DNA from: Diphasiastrum complanatum
Lineage: Eukaryota; Streptophyta; Lycopodiopsida; Lycopodiales; Lycopodiaceae
Length of the DNA: 64,000 nucleotides
NCBI GenBank assembly: GCA_029204225.1
Contig: CM055109.1
Coordinates: 47,738,612-47,802,611 of the forward strand
Reading direction: 5' to 3'
The translations under genes were made by a program, and so were the position numbers. Shown here piece by piece: positions 1 to 11,744 of this stretch (its first letter is position 1; the number at the start of each line of letters is the position of its first letter). The notes under the pieces were generated by a model, which was not told the origin of the DNA, ran no database searches, and saw only the letters and a list, made by a program, of their open reading frames with translations.

Positions 1-2120
1 CCCCGTGCACCCAAATACACCTTCCACCCCCTCTCCATCCTACTCTACCACTCTTTTCCACACAGTGAACCGCTTGAGTCACAAGCCGCCTTCCTCACCA
101 CCTGTCTCCACACTGTTGCTACTCTAAACCTCATAAACACAAACCAGTGCATCCACATTCATCCCGACCTTTCCATCCACCATGGTATGACGTGGAATGC
201 CAATCCCTTCACCACTCTGTCACACATGCTCGTTTCCACGACCGCCATCTCCTCCGCTCCTCACGGCAATTGTACAATCGTACACTCCGTCGCAAAAAAC
301 GTGCCTATGATGACTCCGAAGGTAACCGTCTTGTGAACCTCCTTCTCGGCTCCTCCTCTGGTGCCTTTTGGCGTGAGTTTATCCCTCGTGCCCCACCCCC
401 TCTACTGGACGATCTACATATTTGGACCGACTATGCTACCCAGCTTTACACTATACCCACTGATACGCCCATCTCCATCTCTCCTCGACCTTCAGACTTC
501 ACCTTTTTCACCCCTGACCTGTTCAGGCAGCAATCAAAAAGCTGAAAACCCACCGCACCAGGGACATTGAAGACCTTGAATCTGAGCTATCGATTCACGC
601 CTCCGATACTTTTTCCCCTACCTTATCCACTCTCCTTAACCATGCCGTTGTTGAGGGCTTCCCATCCTCTTGGTGCACCAACATCATACATCCTATCCAT
701 AAAAATGGTGACCCCATGGTACCTGGTAATTACCGCACTATTATGATTGGCCACGTTCTCGCGAAGCTATATGGCACCATCCTCCAGTCTGCAGTTAGCT
801 CAGAGGCAAAGTCCAGGAGATTACATGCTTTGGGTCAGGCAGGATTCCGTGCACATTATTCCACTACAGATCACATATTCACACTTCGAGCCCTCATTGA
901 GGAAGCTAGACACAGGAGAGAAAAGGTTTACTATTGTTTTGTGGACTTCAGGAAAGCCTTTGATTCTGTCCCATGCTCCTTACTCATCCAGAGACTCCGA
1001 GACCTGGGTTTTTCTACATACATTATCCTAGCTGTCATGGCTCTCTATGAGAGGGTTTTGGGTTGCTTCCGTCATGGTAGTGGCATATCTGAGCAGATCT
1101 GCAGCACTAGTGGGGTTAAGCAGGGATGCTCTCTCTCACCAGTTCTCTTTGGATTATATATTGACGAGCTAGAGCAGGTCATCTCTCAGTGCGGTGGGGA
1201 CGGTTGTCGGCTTGGGGACATTTTGATTGCCATCCTTCTCTATGCAGATGATGTGGTACTAGTCTCCCGTACCAGAGAGGGACTACAGAGACAGTTGGAC
1301 TGTTTACACACCTTTTGCACTCAGTGGGGTCTAGGGGTGAATCTCTTGAAGACCAGAGTTATGGTCTTCAATACCTCTCGGGCCTTCATGTAGCGCCAGG
1401 AGCTTACCTTTGAATGACAGCCCCTAGAGGTGGTCTCTTCATATACTTACCTGGGTGTGCTCTTCTCTGGTCCTACCTTCAGTATGAGACAGGCGGCTAC
1501 TTCTAGACTTGGGAAGGGCCACTCTTCCCTAGTCCAGCTGGAGAGACTCTGCTTCCGTAAGTCTATTCGAGATGCCCTGAGTAAGTACAGACTGTTTGAC
1601 ACCATCGTCACCCCCTCAACATTGTATGCGGCGGAGATATGGTGTACAGGACTATCATCCTCACATTGGTCCAGCATTTCACGCCTACAGACCACCATGT
1701 TAGCTCGCATGATTCGAGTGAAGCCCTCGGTTCCACATGAGATCATCCTTGCGGAGTTTGCCACCCCCCCTATTCAAATTGAGGCAGCCTTCACGTACAT
1801 CTAGAGAGCTCAGGCACTTCCTGATACAGAGAAGCGGTATACGCGGATTGCACTCATGTCCTCTCATCACCTTCAGACTCAGGGATACAGGCTATCATGG
1901 TTCTCTCAGGCATCACACTTCCTCATGGAAGTATTTGGTATCACTATCACTGATCTCCCTTTGGGTACACACCAGTATATTAGATGTTTTTTTATACAAA
2001 GCATATCTCGACCGTACTTGGCGACATCAGTTGGGGGTTAAGCCTGACTACTACCGGACTCACTTTCTGGAGCAGGATGCCACTGGTCTTCCAGTTTTAC
2101 CTCGCTATTTGTCCTCCTGA
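1..2120 (+). mobile_element. LINE ORF2 remnant (linker, RT, C-terminal part), broken
   Basis: Decayed non-LTR retrotransposon ORF2 whose 5' end lies outside the window. Translation in several frames gives the endonuclease-RT linker (1-545), a reverse transcriptase domain (about 560-1390) with FVDFRKAFDS, GVKQGCSLSP and the catalytic YADD at 1241-1252, and a thumb/C-terminal region (1430-2120). A stop at 543-545, a TAG at 1391-1393 and a frameshift near 1800 break the frame, so it cannot make a working protein. It matches the copies at 28.6-41.2 kb closely enough to be the same family. It stops at about 2110, where an oppositely oriented LINE begins, so the zinc-finger end, 3' UTR and tail are missing. 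Confidence 0.9.
716..1393 (+). pseudogene. LINE reverse transcriptase domain fragment
   Basis: Longest open stretch of the first LINE, 225 codons, covering RT fingers and palm. Visible motifs: NYRTIMIGHVLAKLYG near the start, QAGFRAHYSTTDHIF, FVDFRKAFDSVP, GVKQGCSLSPVLFGLYIDEL and LLYADDVVL. These are the standard RT blocks of L1-like elements. The real ORF2 frame extends upstream and downstream of this segment, so the ATG at 716 is only the first Met after a lesion. Catalytic aspartates are intact here, but the flanking frame is broken. Confidence 0.85.
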
Positions 2121-2384
2121 CAAACTCAAACATCTGATGGAGGGACTCTCTGTATAGACAAGCCACTCCTCCCGAACCACGGCCACTGGTTGATCTAGTC
2201 TCAGATCTGTATACTGAATCCCATCTGTATCCCGAGAAGGTGGGTAAACCGCGCACCTGGCTCTCATGAGTCTCCATGAAAAACAATAGGTCTCGACCAG
2301 TGATAAAGTCAATCAGATCGCCTGCTGTAGAAGATGAGTGGATGCCATCATAGTTCCATACCCCAATCTGAAGATGGTATGGAT

Positions 2385-2418
2385 GGGGCCCCGGGATGCT
2401 CCCAATCCCGGGGGCCCC
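2385..2418 (-). other. GC-rich hairpin in LINE ORF1-ORF2 spacer
   Basis: Inverted repeat GGGGCCCCGGGAT (2385-2397) and ATCCCGGGGGCCCC (2405-2418) with one extra G. On the LINE sense strand the loop reads TGGGAGC. It lies between the ORF1 stop and the endonuclease start. A second copy with an unrelated stem but the same loop lies at 33559-33592. Confidence 0.75.
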
Positions 2419-2430
2419 GAATTCCTAGCT

Positions 2431-3075
2431 CTAGGAACTGCTAGGGGTGCCAACAACAAATCGTATCTGGCCATCTCGATATATAACCCGTCTAACACTC
2501 TCTCGAGCCACCTGGAAGGCTTTACGCCTCTCCTTAACCTGGATGTAGGTAAGATCGTCATCCATATATATGGTAGTGCCACGTAACTGGGCTCTACAGT
2601 GTAAAGCCTCTCTGCGGCGAACGATCAATGTCGCTGTATCTCTGGTGGTCCTCCAAGCTGTATCTAGCCCATCTGTCACATGTCCTAGAGTGGTCTCGAG
2701 AAATCTCGTAGCCTCGGCAATGGCATCCTGTGTGTCCGGTATGCCACGAACCCTAATGTTATGTGCCTTTTGCTCCCTTGACCACTTTTTTGAAATGGTG
2801 GCTGAGATGACCGAGGAGATGGGAGCGCTAGGCTTGGTGCCTTTCTTCAATACTGTTGCCCATGAGAGGGTTTCGTCTTTATGTTGTTCCATCTTATTTT
2901 CAAGTTCCCGTATCATGGTGGTAGCCGATTCCGAGGCCGCAACTTGTTTAGTACTGATCGCTTGTTCCAATGAGGCAACTTTGGATTGCAACAAGTTCTT
3001 TTCTTTGAGTAAGGTGACCACTATTCCCTGCAGTTGTGAAAATTCCTGTTTCAAAAGCTGGAAATCCACGTTCAT
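2431..3075 (-). CDS. LINE ORF1 protein (coiled coil + RRM-like), 5'-truncated
   Basis: An open frame of 214 codons from the first internal Met; the same frame continues upstream to the CT tract at 3185. Residues 1-60 are heptad-like (LLKQEFSQLQGIVVTLL, LASLEQAIS) and predict a coiled coil. Residues about 105-205 contain NIRVRGIPD, a TLIVRR strand and a GTTIYMDDDLTYIQVKERR block, the order seen in the RRM/CTD of L1-type ORF1p. The presumed role is RNA binding and trimerisation in the LINE particle. No CCHC knuckle is visible. The homologous ORF1 at 30.06 kb supports the call. Confidence 0.75.
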   Translation of the reverse strand: MNVDFQLLKQEFSQLQGIVVTLLKEKNLLQSKVASLEQAISTKQVAASESATTMIRELENKMEQHKDETLSWATVLKKGTKPSAPISSVISATISKKWSREQKAHNIRVRGIPDTQDAIAEATRFLETTLGHVTDGLDTAWRTTRDTATLIVRRREALHCRAQLRGTTIYMDDDLTYIQVKERRKAFQVARESVRRVIYRDGQIRFVVGTPSSS

Positions 3076-3180
3076 TTGGTCAGCTTCCCAGGAGGAAAAT
3101 AGTTTAGTTGATTTGGAGGGAGTGTATGGGATAGGTACTGTAGATGGGGGAACTGTGGATTCGTGGGAAATAGGAATAGG

Positions 3181-3967
<787 letters not shown>

Positions 3968-4282
3968 CATAAGTAATTAGTAAGCGGTTGAAGTTCATCC
4001 ACGGAGAAACCGATCTCGTCAACCGAGCCATAGTAGTATGTAGGTCTTGTGGTTCCCTGTAGTGAATGACACAGTTTTGCATAAGTAACTAGTAAGCTGT
4101 TGAAGTTCATCTGGGGGGAAACCGATCACATCATATAAGACGTAGTAGTGTGTAGGTCTCGTGGTTCCCTGTAGTGAATGACAAAGTTTTGCATAAGTAA
4201 TTAGTAAGTTGTTGAAGTTCATCCGGGGGGAAACCGATCTCATCATATAAGACATAGTAGTGTGTTGGTCTTGTGGTTCCCT
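3968..4282. repeat. 112-bp tandem repeat, about 2.8 copies
   Basis: Units begin at CATAAGTAA(T/C) at 3968, 4080 and 4192, an exact 112-bp period. Shared internal motifs include TTGAAGTTCATC, AAACCGATC and GTGGTTCCCT. The first unit is the most divergent. 112 is not a multiple of three, so the overlapping minus-strand ORFs are not a repeated protein. Confidence 0.9.
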
Positions 4283-4482
4283 ATCTTGAGAGCTTGTACA
4301 CATTTTAGCATCATGTACACTGGTATCAGAACAGATGCGTATATTTTTTTACAGTTTATTCGTGTCATGGCCAATTTATCGTGGTTGGTTAGAAATGGCC
4401 AGGTATATGAAATTTGAATGGCTGGTTAGAAATGGTTTGAATCACAATTTTTATGGTTGGTTAGAAGTGGCTTGCTCTGTGC

Positions 4483-4487
<5 letters not shown>

Positions 4488-4557
<70 letters not shown>
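4488..4557. repeat. (GA)n microsatellite
   Basis: A 70-bp perfect GA tract. No LINE sequence is recognised on either side. Confidence 0.97.
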
Positions 4558-4558
<1 letters not shown>

Positions 4559-4898
4559 GTGGTATGGAAACTGTAAATGCTTCAGCTATTGTGGTACATA
4601 AGCGCATCTTCATGTCTCTCAGATTGATAGCAGATGCACTTCGTAGAAACACACCACCCCCGATAGCATTTCATGAACACATACATTACATTGCAATACA
4701 CCAGGCACGCGTTGCACAAACAACACACCGTACATTAATTCATCAGATGTATCAAAATAACAATACGTATTCCCGCGGTATACGGCTAGGGCTGTTCTTT
4801 ACACTATGTTAGACACTAAATGCTGCCTCATCTACTGCCGAAAATTATATAACAACAGTCAGCCACATACGGCTAGACCCCATCTATTCTAAACATTC

Positions 4899-5246
4899 TT
4901 ATGGATCCTCCACTGACTCCTCGCCCTCGTCAGGTGCATTGTTCTGTCGCTCTTGCTCTGCCTCCCGGTTAGCCCGAGCTGCCTCCTGGTTAGCCCGACG
5001 GCGGGCCGCCCTTTCCCTGACCATGATGAGCTGTCGTCGTGTGAAGTTCATTCCAATCCGCTCATCCAAATCCAGCTCGACAACGGGGGCAGGTGGCTCT
5101 GGTTCCGGATTTCTCTGCCGAGCCTGTCGCTGCATCTCTGCAAGTTCCGCCTCGAACTTTCGATGCCTTTCGTTGTGCTGTCGGACATCTTCCTCGAGCT
5201 TCCTCCTAGCTTCGCCATCAGGCTTCGGTGGTATGCATTCCGCCAT
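4899..5246 (-). CDS. Unknown small charged protein, copy A (intact ORF)
   Basis: ORF of 115 codons, family not recognised. It begins MAECIPPKPDGEARRKLEED, is mostly helix-forming charged residues (RQHNERHRK, RERAARRRANQEAARANRE), has a proline-rich hinge RNPEPEPPAP around residues 45-55, and ends acidic (DEGEESVEDP). No signal peptide or membrane segment is visible. The ATG is supported because copy B keeps the same start and reading frame. The upstream leader is a repetitive CTCTCACAGC stretch. It may be a real small gene or a host-derived fragment carried in a repeat; function unknown. Confidence 0.5.
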   Translation of the reverse strand: MAECIPPKPDGEARRKLEEDVRQHNERHRKFEAELAEMQRQARQRNPEPEPPAPVVELDLDERIGMNFTRRQLIMVRERAARRRANQEAARANREAEQERQNNAPDEGEESVEDP

Positions 5247-5845
5247 CTCACGACTTCCTATTTCTCAAACTGACTCTCACAGCCTCTCGCAGCCTCTCTC
5301 TCTCTCTCTCACAGCCGCTCACAATGCCTCTCACAGCCTCTCTCTCACAGCTTCTCACTGGCTCGCTCACAGCCTCTGAAAAAGCCTCTCACAATGGCCT
5401 TGTGAGTGCCTAATTAACACCACAGCCCGTTTTCCCATGTGCAGTTGTTCATGATCCCTCCATGGCCTGCTCCCCCACAGTGCCCATGTGCTGCTGTACC
5501 TGCCCCCATGTGTAGCTTCCCCACGTGTTGCACTCTGATTGGGCCCGTGGTCTGCTCCCCCATGAGCACAACAATTACCCCTACACCCCAAACGACATTT
5601 CATAAACACATGTATTGCATTTGCATTTAAAAAAATCACAGAGTTTGCATTTCACGTGACCTGGCTCGCGTTGCACAAAAAACAACTATATATTGATTCA
5701 GCCGGTGTATCAAGATAACATTACATATCTCGTCTTTTTTTAAAGCAGCCATCTAGTTATTTGCCGCACCCTAAACTGCCGAAAACTACATAGCAACAGC
5801 CTGCCACATACGGCTGGACCTTATCTATTCTAAACATTCCTACTG

Positions 5846-6187
5846 ATCCTCCACCGACTTCTCGCCCTCGTCAGGTGCATTGTTTTGTCGCTCTCGTTTT
5901 GCCTCCCGGTTAGCCCGAGCTGCCTCCTGGTTAGCCCGATGTCTGGCCGCCCTTTCCCTGACCATGATGAGCTGCCGTCGTGTGAAGTTCATTCCAATCT
6001 ACTCATCCAAATCCAGCTCGACAGCGGGGGCGGGTGGCTCCGGTTCCGGATTTCTCTGGCGAGTCTGTCGCAGCATCTCTGCAATGTCTGCCTCTTGCTT
6101 CCGATGTCTTTCGTTGTGCCTTCGGATATCTTCCTCGAGCTTCCGCCTGGCTTCGCCCTCGGGCTTCGGTGGTATGTGCTCTGCCAT
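5846..6187 (-). pseudogene. Unknown small charged protein, copy B (premature stop)
   Basis: Second copy of the ORF at 4899-5246, starting at the ATG at 6187-6185. After 62 codons the frame hits TAG at 6001-5999, where copy A has CGG (Arg). Beyond the stop the frame continues to match copy A (IGMNFTRRQLIMVRERAARH) to about 5846. Replacements are mostly conservative (PDG to PEG, RKFEAEL to RKQEADI). The truncated product would keep only the N-terminal helix and proline hinge, so it is probably a pseudogene. Confidence 0.6.
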
Positions 6188-6559
6188 CTTGATCGACCTT
6201 CTCCTCACAGCACCCTGGTCCTCGAACACCCTCTCACAGCACCCTGGCTCTCAAACAGCCTCTCACAGCCTGTCACTGGCTCTCACTTGCTCTCTCGCTA
6301 GCTATCACTGGCTCTCTCACAGCCTCTGAAAATGCCTCTCACAATGGCATTGTGAGTGCTTATTTATCCCCACAGCCTCATCGGCCACGTGGATCCCCAT
6401 CATCCCTCCATGTGCCTCTTTACCTGCCCCCATGTGATGCTCCCCCCCTGTGTTGCTCTCCCATTGGCCCCATGGTTTGCTCACGCACAGTGCCCATGTG
6501 TTGTTGCACCAGTTCCTTGCACCATGTATTGTACCCTCTTTTTTTACACCCAAAACCCT

Positions 6560-6581
6560 TTTTTTTTTTTTTTTTTTTCCA
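6560..6581. repeat. Poly(T) tract
   Basis: About 22 consecutive T at the outer end of duplicated copy B. It may mark an A-tail on the minus strand. Confidence 0.8.
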
Positions 6582-6637
6582 TTTTGAACCTATTTTGGTA
6601 GGTAAAAGACAATAATTAAATATTAAAAATATTAAAA

Positions 6638-6710
6638 ATGGTACCGCCCTGGTACTGCGGATCCCAGAGCGGTACCACCGGGATCCACGGTACCCAGTAC
6701 CGCGGGACCT
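6638..6710. repeat. Cluster of GGTACC/GGATCC palindromes
   Basis: GGTACCGC (6640) and GCGGTACC (6670) form an inverted pair, followed by further GGTAC/GTACC and GGATCC copies, GC-rich within an AT-rich context. No coding potential. Confidence 0.6.
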
Positions 6711-6711
6711 A

Positions 6712-6713
<2 letters not shown>

Positions 6714-6743
<30 letters not shown>
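6714..6743. repeat. (AT)n microsatellite
   Basis: About 30 bp of AT dinucleotides directly after the GGTACC cluster. Confidence 0.95.
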
Positions 6744-6745
<2 letters not shown>

Positions 6746-6749
6746 GTAA

Positions 6750-8210
6750 AGTTTTTTAAAATCTCGTTTGTGATGATTTTCAGCTGCATATGATCTGTGA
6801 GCTACAATGAAGCGTAAATCAAGATATCCTACACGTCGTAATTTGTTTTGACAACTTTGTAAGCTGACATGTACTGTATATTCTCCAGTTAGAATGTGGC
6901 AATATTGTTAATAGTTTTAATATAGTGCATCTTGGTTTCCAAGGGGAACTCAAACCTGGGACCAAAGAAATTTTGGATACCAAGCTAACCAACTGAGCCA
7001 ACCCCATGGGATAATTTTGATATAGTGGAGGAATAGGAGGGAAACTGGTCAATGGATGACCACTCTTATGGTGGCACCTTTTTTACCACTTTCCTGTTGT
7101 TGTTTATGTACTTGCAGCTTTGATCTAGCACACTTGAGCAAGGTTAGTTTTTTTTTTGTCGACTCAGTTCGCTAGAATTATGGTGTGTATGGTGGACAAT
7201 CACTTAAAAGTAGCTGGTTGTAGGAATGAATTCATGGAGATTAGCTTCAGAATGGAGTATTTTCAGATTCAATAGTTCGATGCACTTTTTATTAAGAAAA
7301 TATTTTCTTTCAAGCATTTGCTTGACTTCTTATGTGTGACCCTTGTTCACAGTTTTTTGTGACATATTGTGCTCATGTAAAAATAACTCTTGGCTTTAGC
7401 ATTTTTCTGAGTCCTTTGAAAATTTGCATCTTCTTATATCACAATATCAGTTTGGTCTGTCTAAACTCCGCAAATTGCATTGTTCATGTTGAATGTTTAT
7501 TTTTGAAAATTTTCAAACATGCAATTGCTCTTTATGATCCATAGTTGATCCTTCTGCAAGGTTTCAATCTTGGACGTCTGAGCCATATATGAAGTTTATT
7601 CTAGCCAGAAGTACCACAACTTCTTTGTACATCACTGACACTGATGTCTCTTGTTAGCAATTAGTACCTTGCGATCTGACACGTGTACAACATCCTCTTT
7701 GATTACCTTGTCACAGTATTATGTTTTTCAGAAGGAAGAATTGTAGTCCTCTAGGTTCTTGCTTTCAGATTCATGTTTGCAAGTACATTATGCATCAGGT
7801 CTAAGTCTTTAATGTGGATTTTTAGCTCTTATGGTCTGTGATTGGTTAATTTCATAAATTCGATAATGTTGCAGTTTCTCCAATAGCAAGTATATTTAAA
7901 AAAATCTAGACGAAATACTTACTTCAAGCTTTTAGAATAGTGTATTGAGAGCAACATAGTTTTTCAATAGAATGCTCTTGTAATGTTTGGACTACTTTTA
8001 TCTTGTTGTTATGTTGACAAAGGTCGACTTATGCTACAATTTAGAGCAATGCTAAATTACCTTATTCTCATTTCACAAGGATTGATGAAGGCTACAAATA
8101 TGAGCAATCTTTATGACCTCTGTCAAGAAGTTGAAATGTCATCAACACCAATGTCAAAATTTCTTGTGATTCTTTGAATGGAAGTATATAAGATTACTTA
8201 AACTTGTCAG
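6750..8210 (+). other. Non-coding, intron-like sequence upstream of DCL1 exons
   Basis: AT/T-rich sequence with no exon recognised. The exon at 8211 starts at an acceptor (TTGTCAG), so at least part of this stretch should be intron. No match to the PAZ or connector region of a Dicer was found here. Confidence 0.5.
6915..7027 (-). mobile_element. tRNA-derived retroposed insert (SINE-like or tRNA pseudogene)
   Basis: The minus strand carries an A-box-like TGGCTCAGTTGG (7000-6989) and a B-box-like GGTTTGAGTTCC (6956-6945) at tRNA spacing. The 87-bp insert (6928-7014) is bounded by TTTTAATATAGTG (6915-6927) and TTTTGATATAGTG (7015-7027), direct repeats matching at 12 of 13 bases. No good acceptor stem can be drawn, so it is not a working tRNA. 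Confidence 0.6.
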
Positions 8211-11200
8211 GTGAAACAGGTGATTTAGAGGATGCTCTAGATAAAACATACTACGTGATGCTGCCTCCAGAATTGTGCCTTGTGCACCCTCTTCCTGGAT
8301 CGTTGGTTAGAGGTGCCCAAAAGTTACCTTCTGTAATGCGCAGAGTGGAGAGTATGCTGTTGGCCATCCAACTAAAACATGCAATCAACTATCCGATTCC
8401 AGCATCAAAGGTCAGATGTGCATCCTGTCTCTGCTGTTGTTGGCAAAGCATTTCGTCCATCGCATTTAGAATTTTTAGTTGAGGACAGTATCAAAACCCA
8501 ATGACAAGTCAGAATTGATAACTTTGAATCTGGTATTTCTTGCAAGTAGTGGTAAAGATGTTGGAAATTGAGCTTTTTATGTTGCCCTCCAGGTTTTGGA
8601 GGCATTGACTGCTGCTTCTTGTCAGGAAACGTTCTGCTATGAACGTGCGGAACTCCTTGGTGATGCATACCTAAAATGGGTTGTTAGTAGGAGACTCTTT
8701 TTAAAATTCCCCAGCAAACATGAGGGACAGCTTACCCGAATGCGACAGCAGACGGTAAGTAATTCAGTGCTCTACCAGTATGCCTTGCAGAAAGGCTTGC
8801 AGGCATACATACAGGCGGATAGGTTTGCTTCTTCTAGGTGGGCAGCTCCTGGTGTTCCCCCTTTGTTTGATGAAGAGACAAAGGATGGAGATGACATGGA
8901 AATTTTCCGTAAAGAACAGACATGCGGAGAAAAGTCAGAGACTGAAGATGAACAGGTCTTTCGTACAGAAGAAATTGAGGATGATACTATCTCACTTGAA
9001 GATGGGGAAATAGAAGGAGATTCTAGTGCTTACAGGGTACTTTCGAGTAAGACCCTAGCAGATGTTGTCGAAGCACTCATCGGCGTTTACTATGTGGAAG
9101 GTGGTCAAAAAGCTGCTGCACATTTGATGCATTGGATTGGAATTCCTGTTGCATATGATGATGTGGATATAGAGCAGGCAAGGGCAGGGTGCCATGTGCC
9201 TAATACAGTACTCAAGAGCATAGATTTTGAAGGAGTGGAGGCTGCAATAGGACATAAATTCAAAAATAGAAGTCTGCTAGTTGAGGCAATAACTCATGCT
9301 TCTCGTCCCTCATCAGGGGTACCATGTTATCAGCGTCTTGAATTTGTTGGTGATGCTGTTCTTGACCACCTTATCACTCGCCATCTTTTCTTTTGTTACA
9401 AGGATTTACCTCCTGGTAGATTAACTGATCTCAGAGCAGCAGCCGTAAATAATGAGAACTTTGCTCGCGTCTCTGTGAAGCATAAGTTCCATTTACATTT
9501 GAGGCATGGATCGACTGCTTTGGAAGCTCAGGTACATGGTATCGTTTCTTATTATTGCATTCTGAAATCTCATATTTATTTAATTATTAGTTTGACTGTC
9601 ACCGAAAGGTTCGGAGTTGTTGAACGTATTGCGGAATTTAGACTTAAGCACTTTTAGAAGTTTGCAAATACAAGTTCAATAGTTGAGTAGTTAGAGCTCG
9701 CTGCCTGTCCTTCCTGTACAATAGCATTGTTATTTTCTAAAGCCCTTGTAATTCATGAACAGATTCGTGACTTTGTGAAAGATATTCAGGCAGAACTGGA
9801 TAAGCCAGGGGTAAATTCATTTGGTATAGGAGATTTTAAGGCACCAAAAGTTCTTGGTGATATATTAGAATCGATTGCTGGTGCAATTTTTCTAGACACA
9901 CATCTCAACACAGATCAAGTTTGGAGGGTGAGTTTGACTAATACCTTTTCTGTTTTGTAAAAGTAGTTTGTATCTCTGCTCAATGTATCTCCTGTAAATT
10001 GCTGCAGCCATAGAGCTCATTGTTTACAAATTTGACCAATGTCTGTTGAAGTGTTTGGAGAGTTAAGCTGGTTGAAGCTTGTTGCAGCATAAGCAGGCCA
10101 CTTCTTAAAACACTGTGCCTCCTGGTCACTAAACTGAATGCAAGATGAGACATTGTGGACCTGGCATACACCTCTATCTATATCCCATCTGTTTTCTTGA
10201 GAATTGTCAGCCTGTCTGGCAAGTTGCCCCACTTGACAGTGTTTTCTAGTCAAGGCTGCAGTAGTCAAGGACTCATCTTCACTCACAAAGTTGACATATC
10301 TACTTATATCTGCCATTTCCTCATGGCCTCCTTTAAATAATTTGATTGACAAGGAACTAGGGGGTCCTTCTGGTAGGTCACCAAGGCTTCCATGAATTTG
10401 AGGCCTGCATTCACACTTTTAGACAAGGAGGTTTCACAACATCTGTCCAGATCATTGTTTGGTAGCCAGGTTGATCTACAGGCAAGCACAAAGAAACCTA
10501 GTTAGACGGGTGAGCCATAGTTTGGGCCCTTAAAAAAAACTTCTTCTGGCTTTTCTCAAAAATTTTCAATGCCTTGGTAATATTTATGTAGTGATACCAC
10601 AAAGCTGACTTCTTATTTCATCTGCTGTTGTATCTGCTTCTTAGCTATGCATAAGACATTGAGAACAAGGTATATGACCACATCTTACTCAATTAGGTTT
10701 TTATCGCATCCCATCAATCAATCTACACATACAGCTACATAATTTTTGTGTAAGCATCTTCTAGCATGATTTAACCATATTGAGGCATATGCAAGTGCCT
10801 GTCCTAGGCAGCTAAACTAATCTGTTTTTTCCACCATCAGGTATTCTCACCTCTATTGCAACCAATGGTTACACCTGACACTCTTCCTATGCATCCAGTC
10901 AGAGAACTTCAGGAGCGCTGTCAGCAGCAAGCTGAAGGCCTAGAGTACAAAGCATTAAGGGTAGGAAATGTGGCAACAGTTCAGGTTTTTGTGGATGGTG
11001 TGCAGATTGGTTCAGCACAGAACCCACAGAAGAAAATGGCTCAAAAGCTTGCTGCAAGAAATGCCCTAGTCGTTCTAAAAGAAAAGGACCTGACAAAGGA
11101 AGAAAGTGCTAAAGTTGGTTGCCCCTCGTCCACTGGAAGCAAAACACCGAATACCTTCACTAGGCAAACTCTGAATGACATCTGTTTAAGGAGGCAGTGG

Positions 11201-11584
11201 CCTATGCCGCAGTATAGGTGCGATTACTACCTAGATTTTTCCAAAAAGCTCACAAGGATTCACACAATTTTCTTAAATAGCATGGATGGTTCCTGGAAGT
11301 CTTGGTTATAGTATCTTTGCAGGTTTCCTTTATGAATGCTTTTTCTTGCAAATTTGCATGAATGATTTCCAATCCGAAGGTGTGAACGGTCCTCTGTTAT
11401 CCATTGCAGATGTGTTAGTGAGGGTGGCCCGGCTCATGCAAAAAGATTCACTTACTCAGTAAGAGTACATACAACAGAAAATGGATGGACAGATGATTGC
11501 TTAGGTGAACCGATGCCCAGTGTGAAGAAAGCTAAAGATTCTGCAGCTGTAATTTTGTTACAACTTCTACGGCGTTACCAATAA
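8211..11584 (+). CDS. DCL1: Dicer-like 1, 3' part (RNase IIIa, RNase IIIb, two dsRBDs)
   Basis: MicroRNA-processing endoribonuclease, C-terminal half. Exons: 8211-8410, 8593-9531, 9763-9927, 10841-11217, 11410-11584 (stop TAA 11582-11584), about 617 codons; all junctions are GT-AG and in phase. Exon 1 has YYVMLPPELC and MRRVESMLLA. RNase IIIa: ERAELLGDAYLKW (8641 on) and LADVVEALIG. RNase IIIb: QRLEFVGDAVLDHLI (9331 on) and LGDILESIAGAIF. Both acidic quartets are intact, with an acidic insert (EDGEIEGD) inside IIIa. dsRBD1 has HPVRELQERC and QKKMAQKLAARNAL; dsRBD2 has TRQTLNDICLRRQWPMP and SVKKAKDSAAV. Two dsRBDs and these motifs match plant DCL1 as I remember it, better than DCL2-4. Helicase, DUF283 and PAZ are not found upstream: either very large introns extend outside the window or the copy is 5'-truncated. 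Confidence 0.93.
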
Positions 11585-11744
11585 GCATAAGAGGTCGAGT
11601 TTCTCAAGCAATGAAATTTTGCACACACAAGATTCAAAAGCATCTGTACTGTAGCTCATTCAATTCCAAACCCTAAAATGGGCTTTGGAAATTTTTGTAT
11701 TGAAATTTAGAGCATTTTTTGAGGATATTATTGTTGAACAAAGA

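Larger units (their letters stand above)
4650..6550. repeat. 941-bp tandem duplication (two copies)
   Basis: Copy A (about 4650-5590) and copy B (about 5591-6550) align with a constant 941-bp offset, for example GCCACATACGGCT at 4862 and 5803 and the minus-strand ATG at 5246 and 6187. Similarity covers the ORF, its downstream flank and a leader rich in CTCTCACAGC. Divergence is visible in the flanks, so the duplication is not very recent. Confidence 0.85.
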
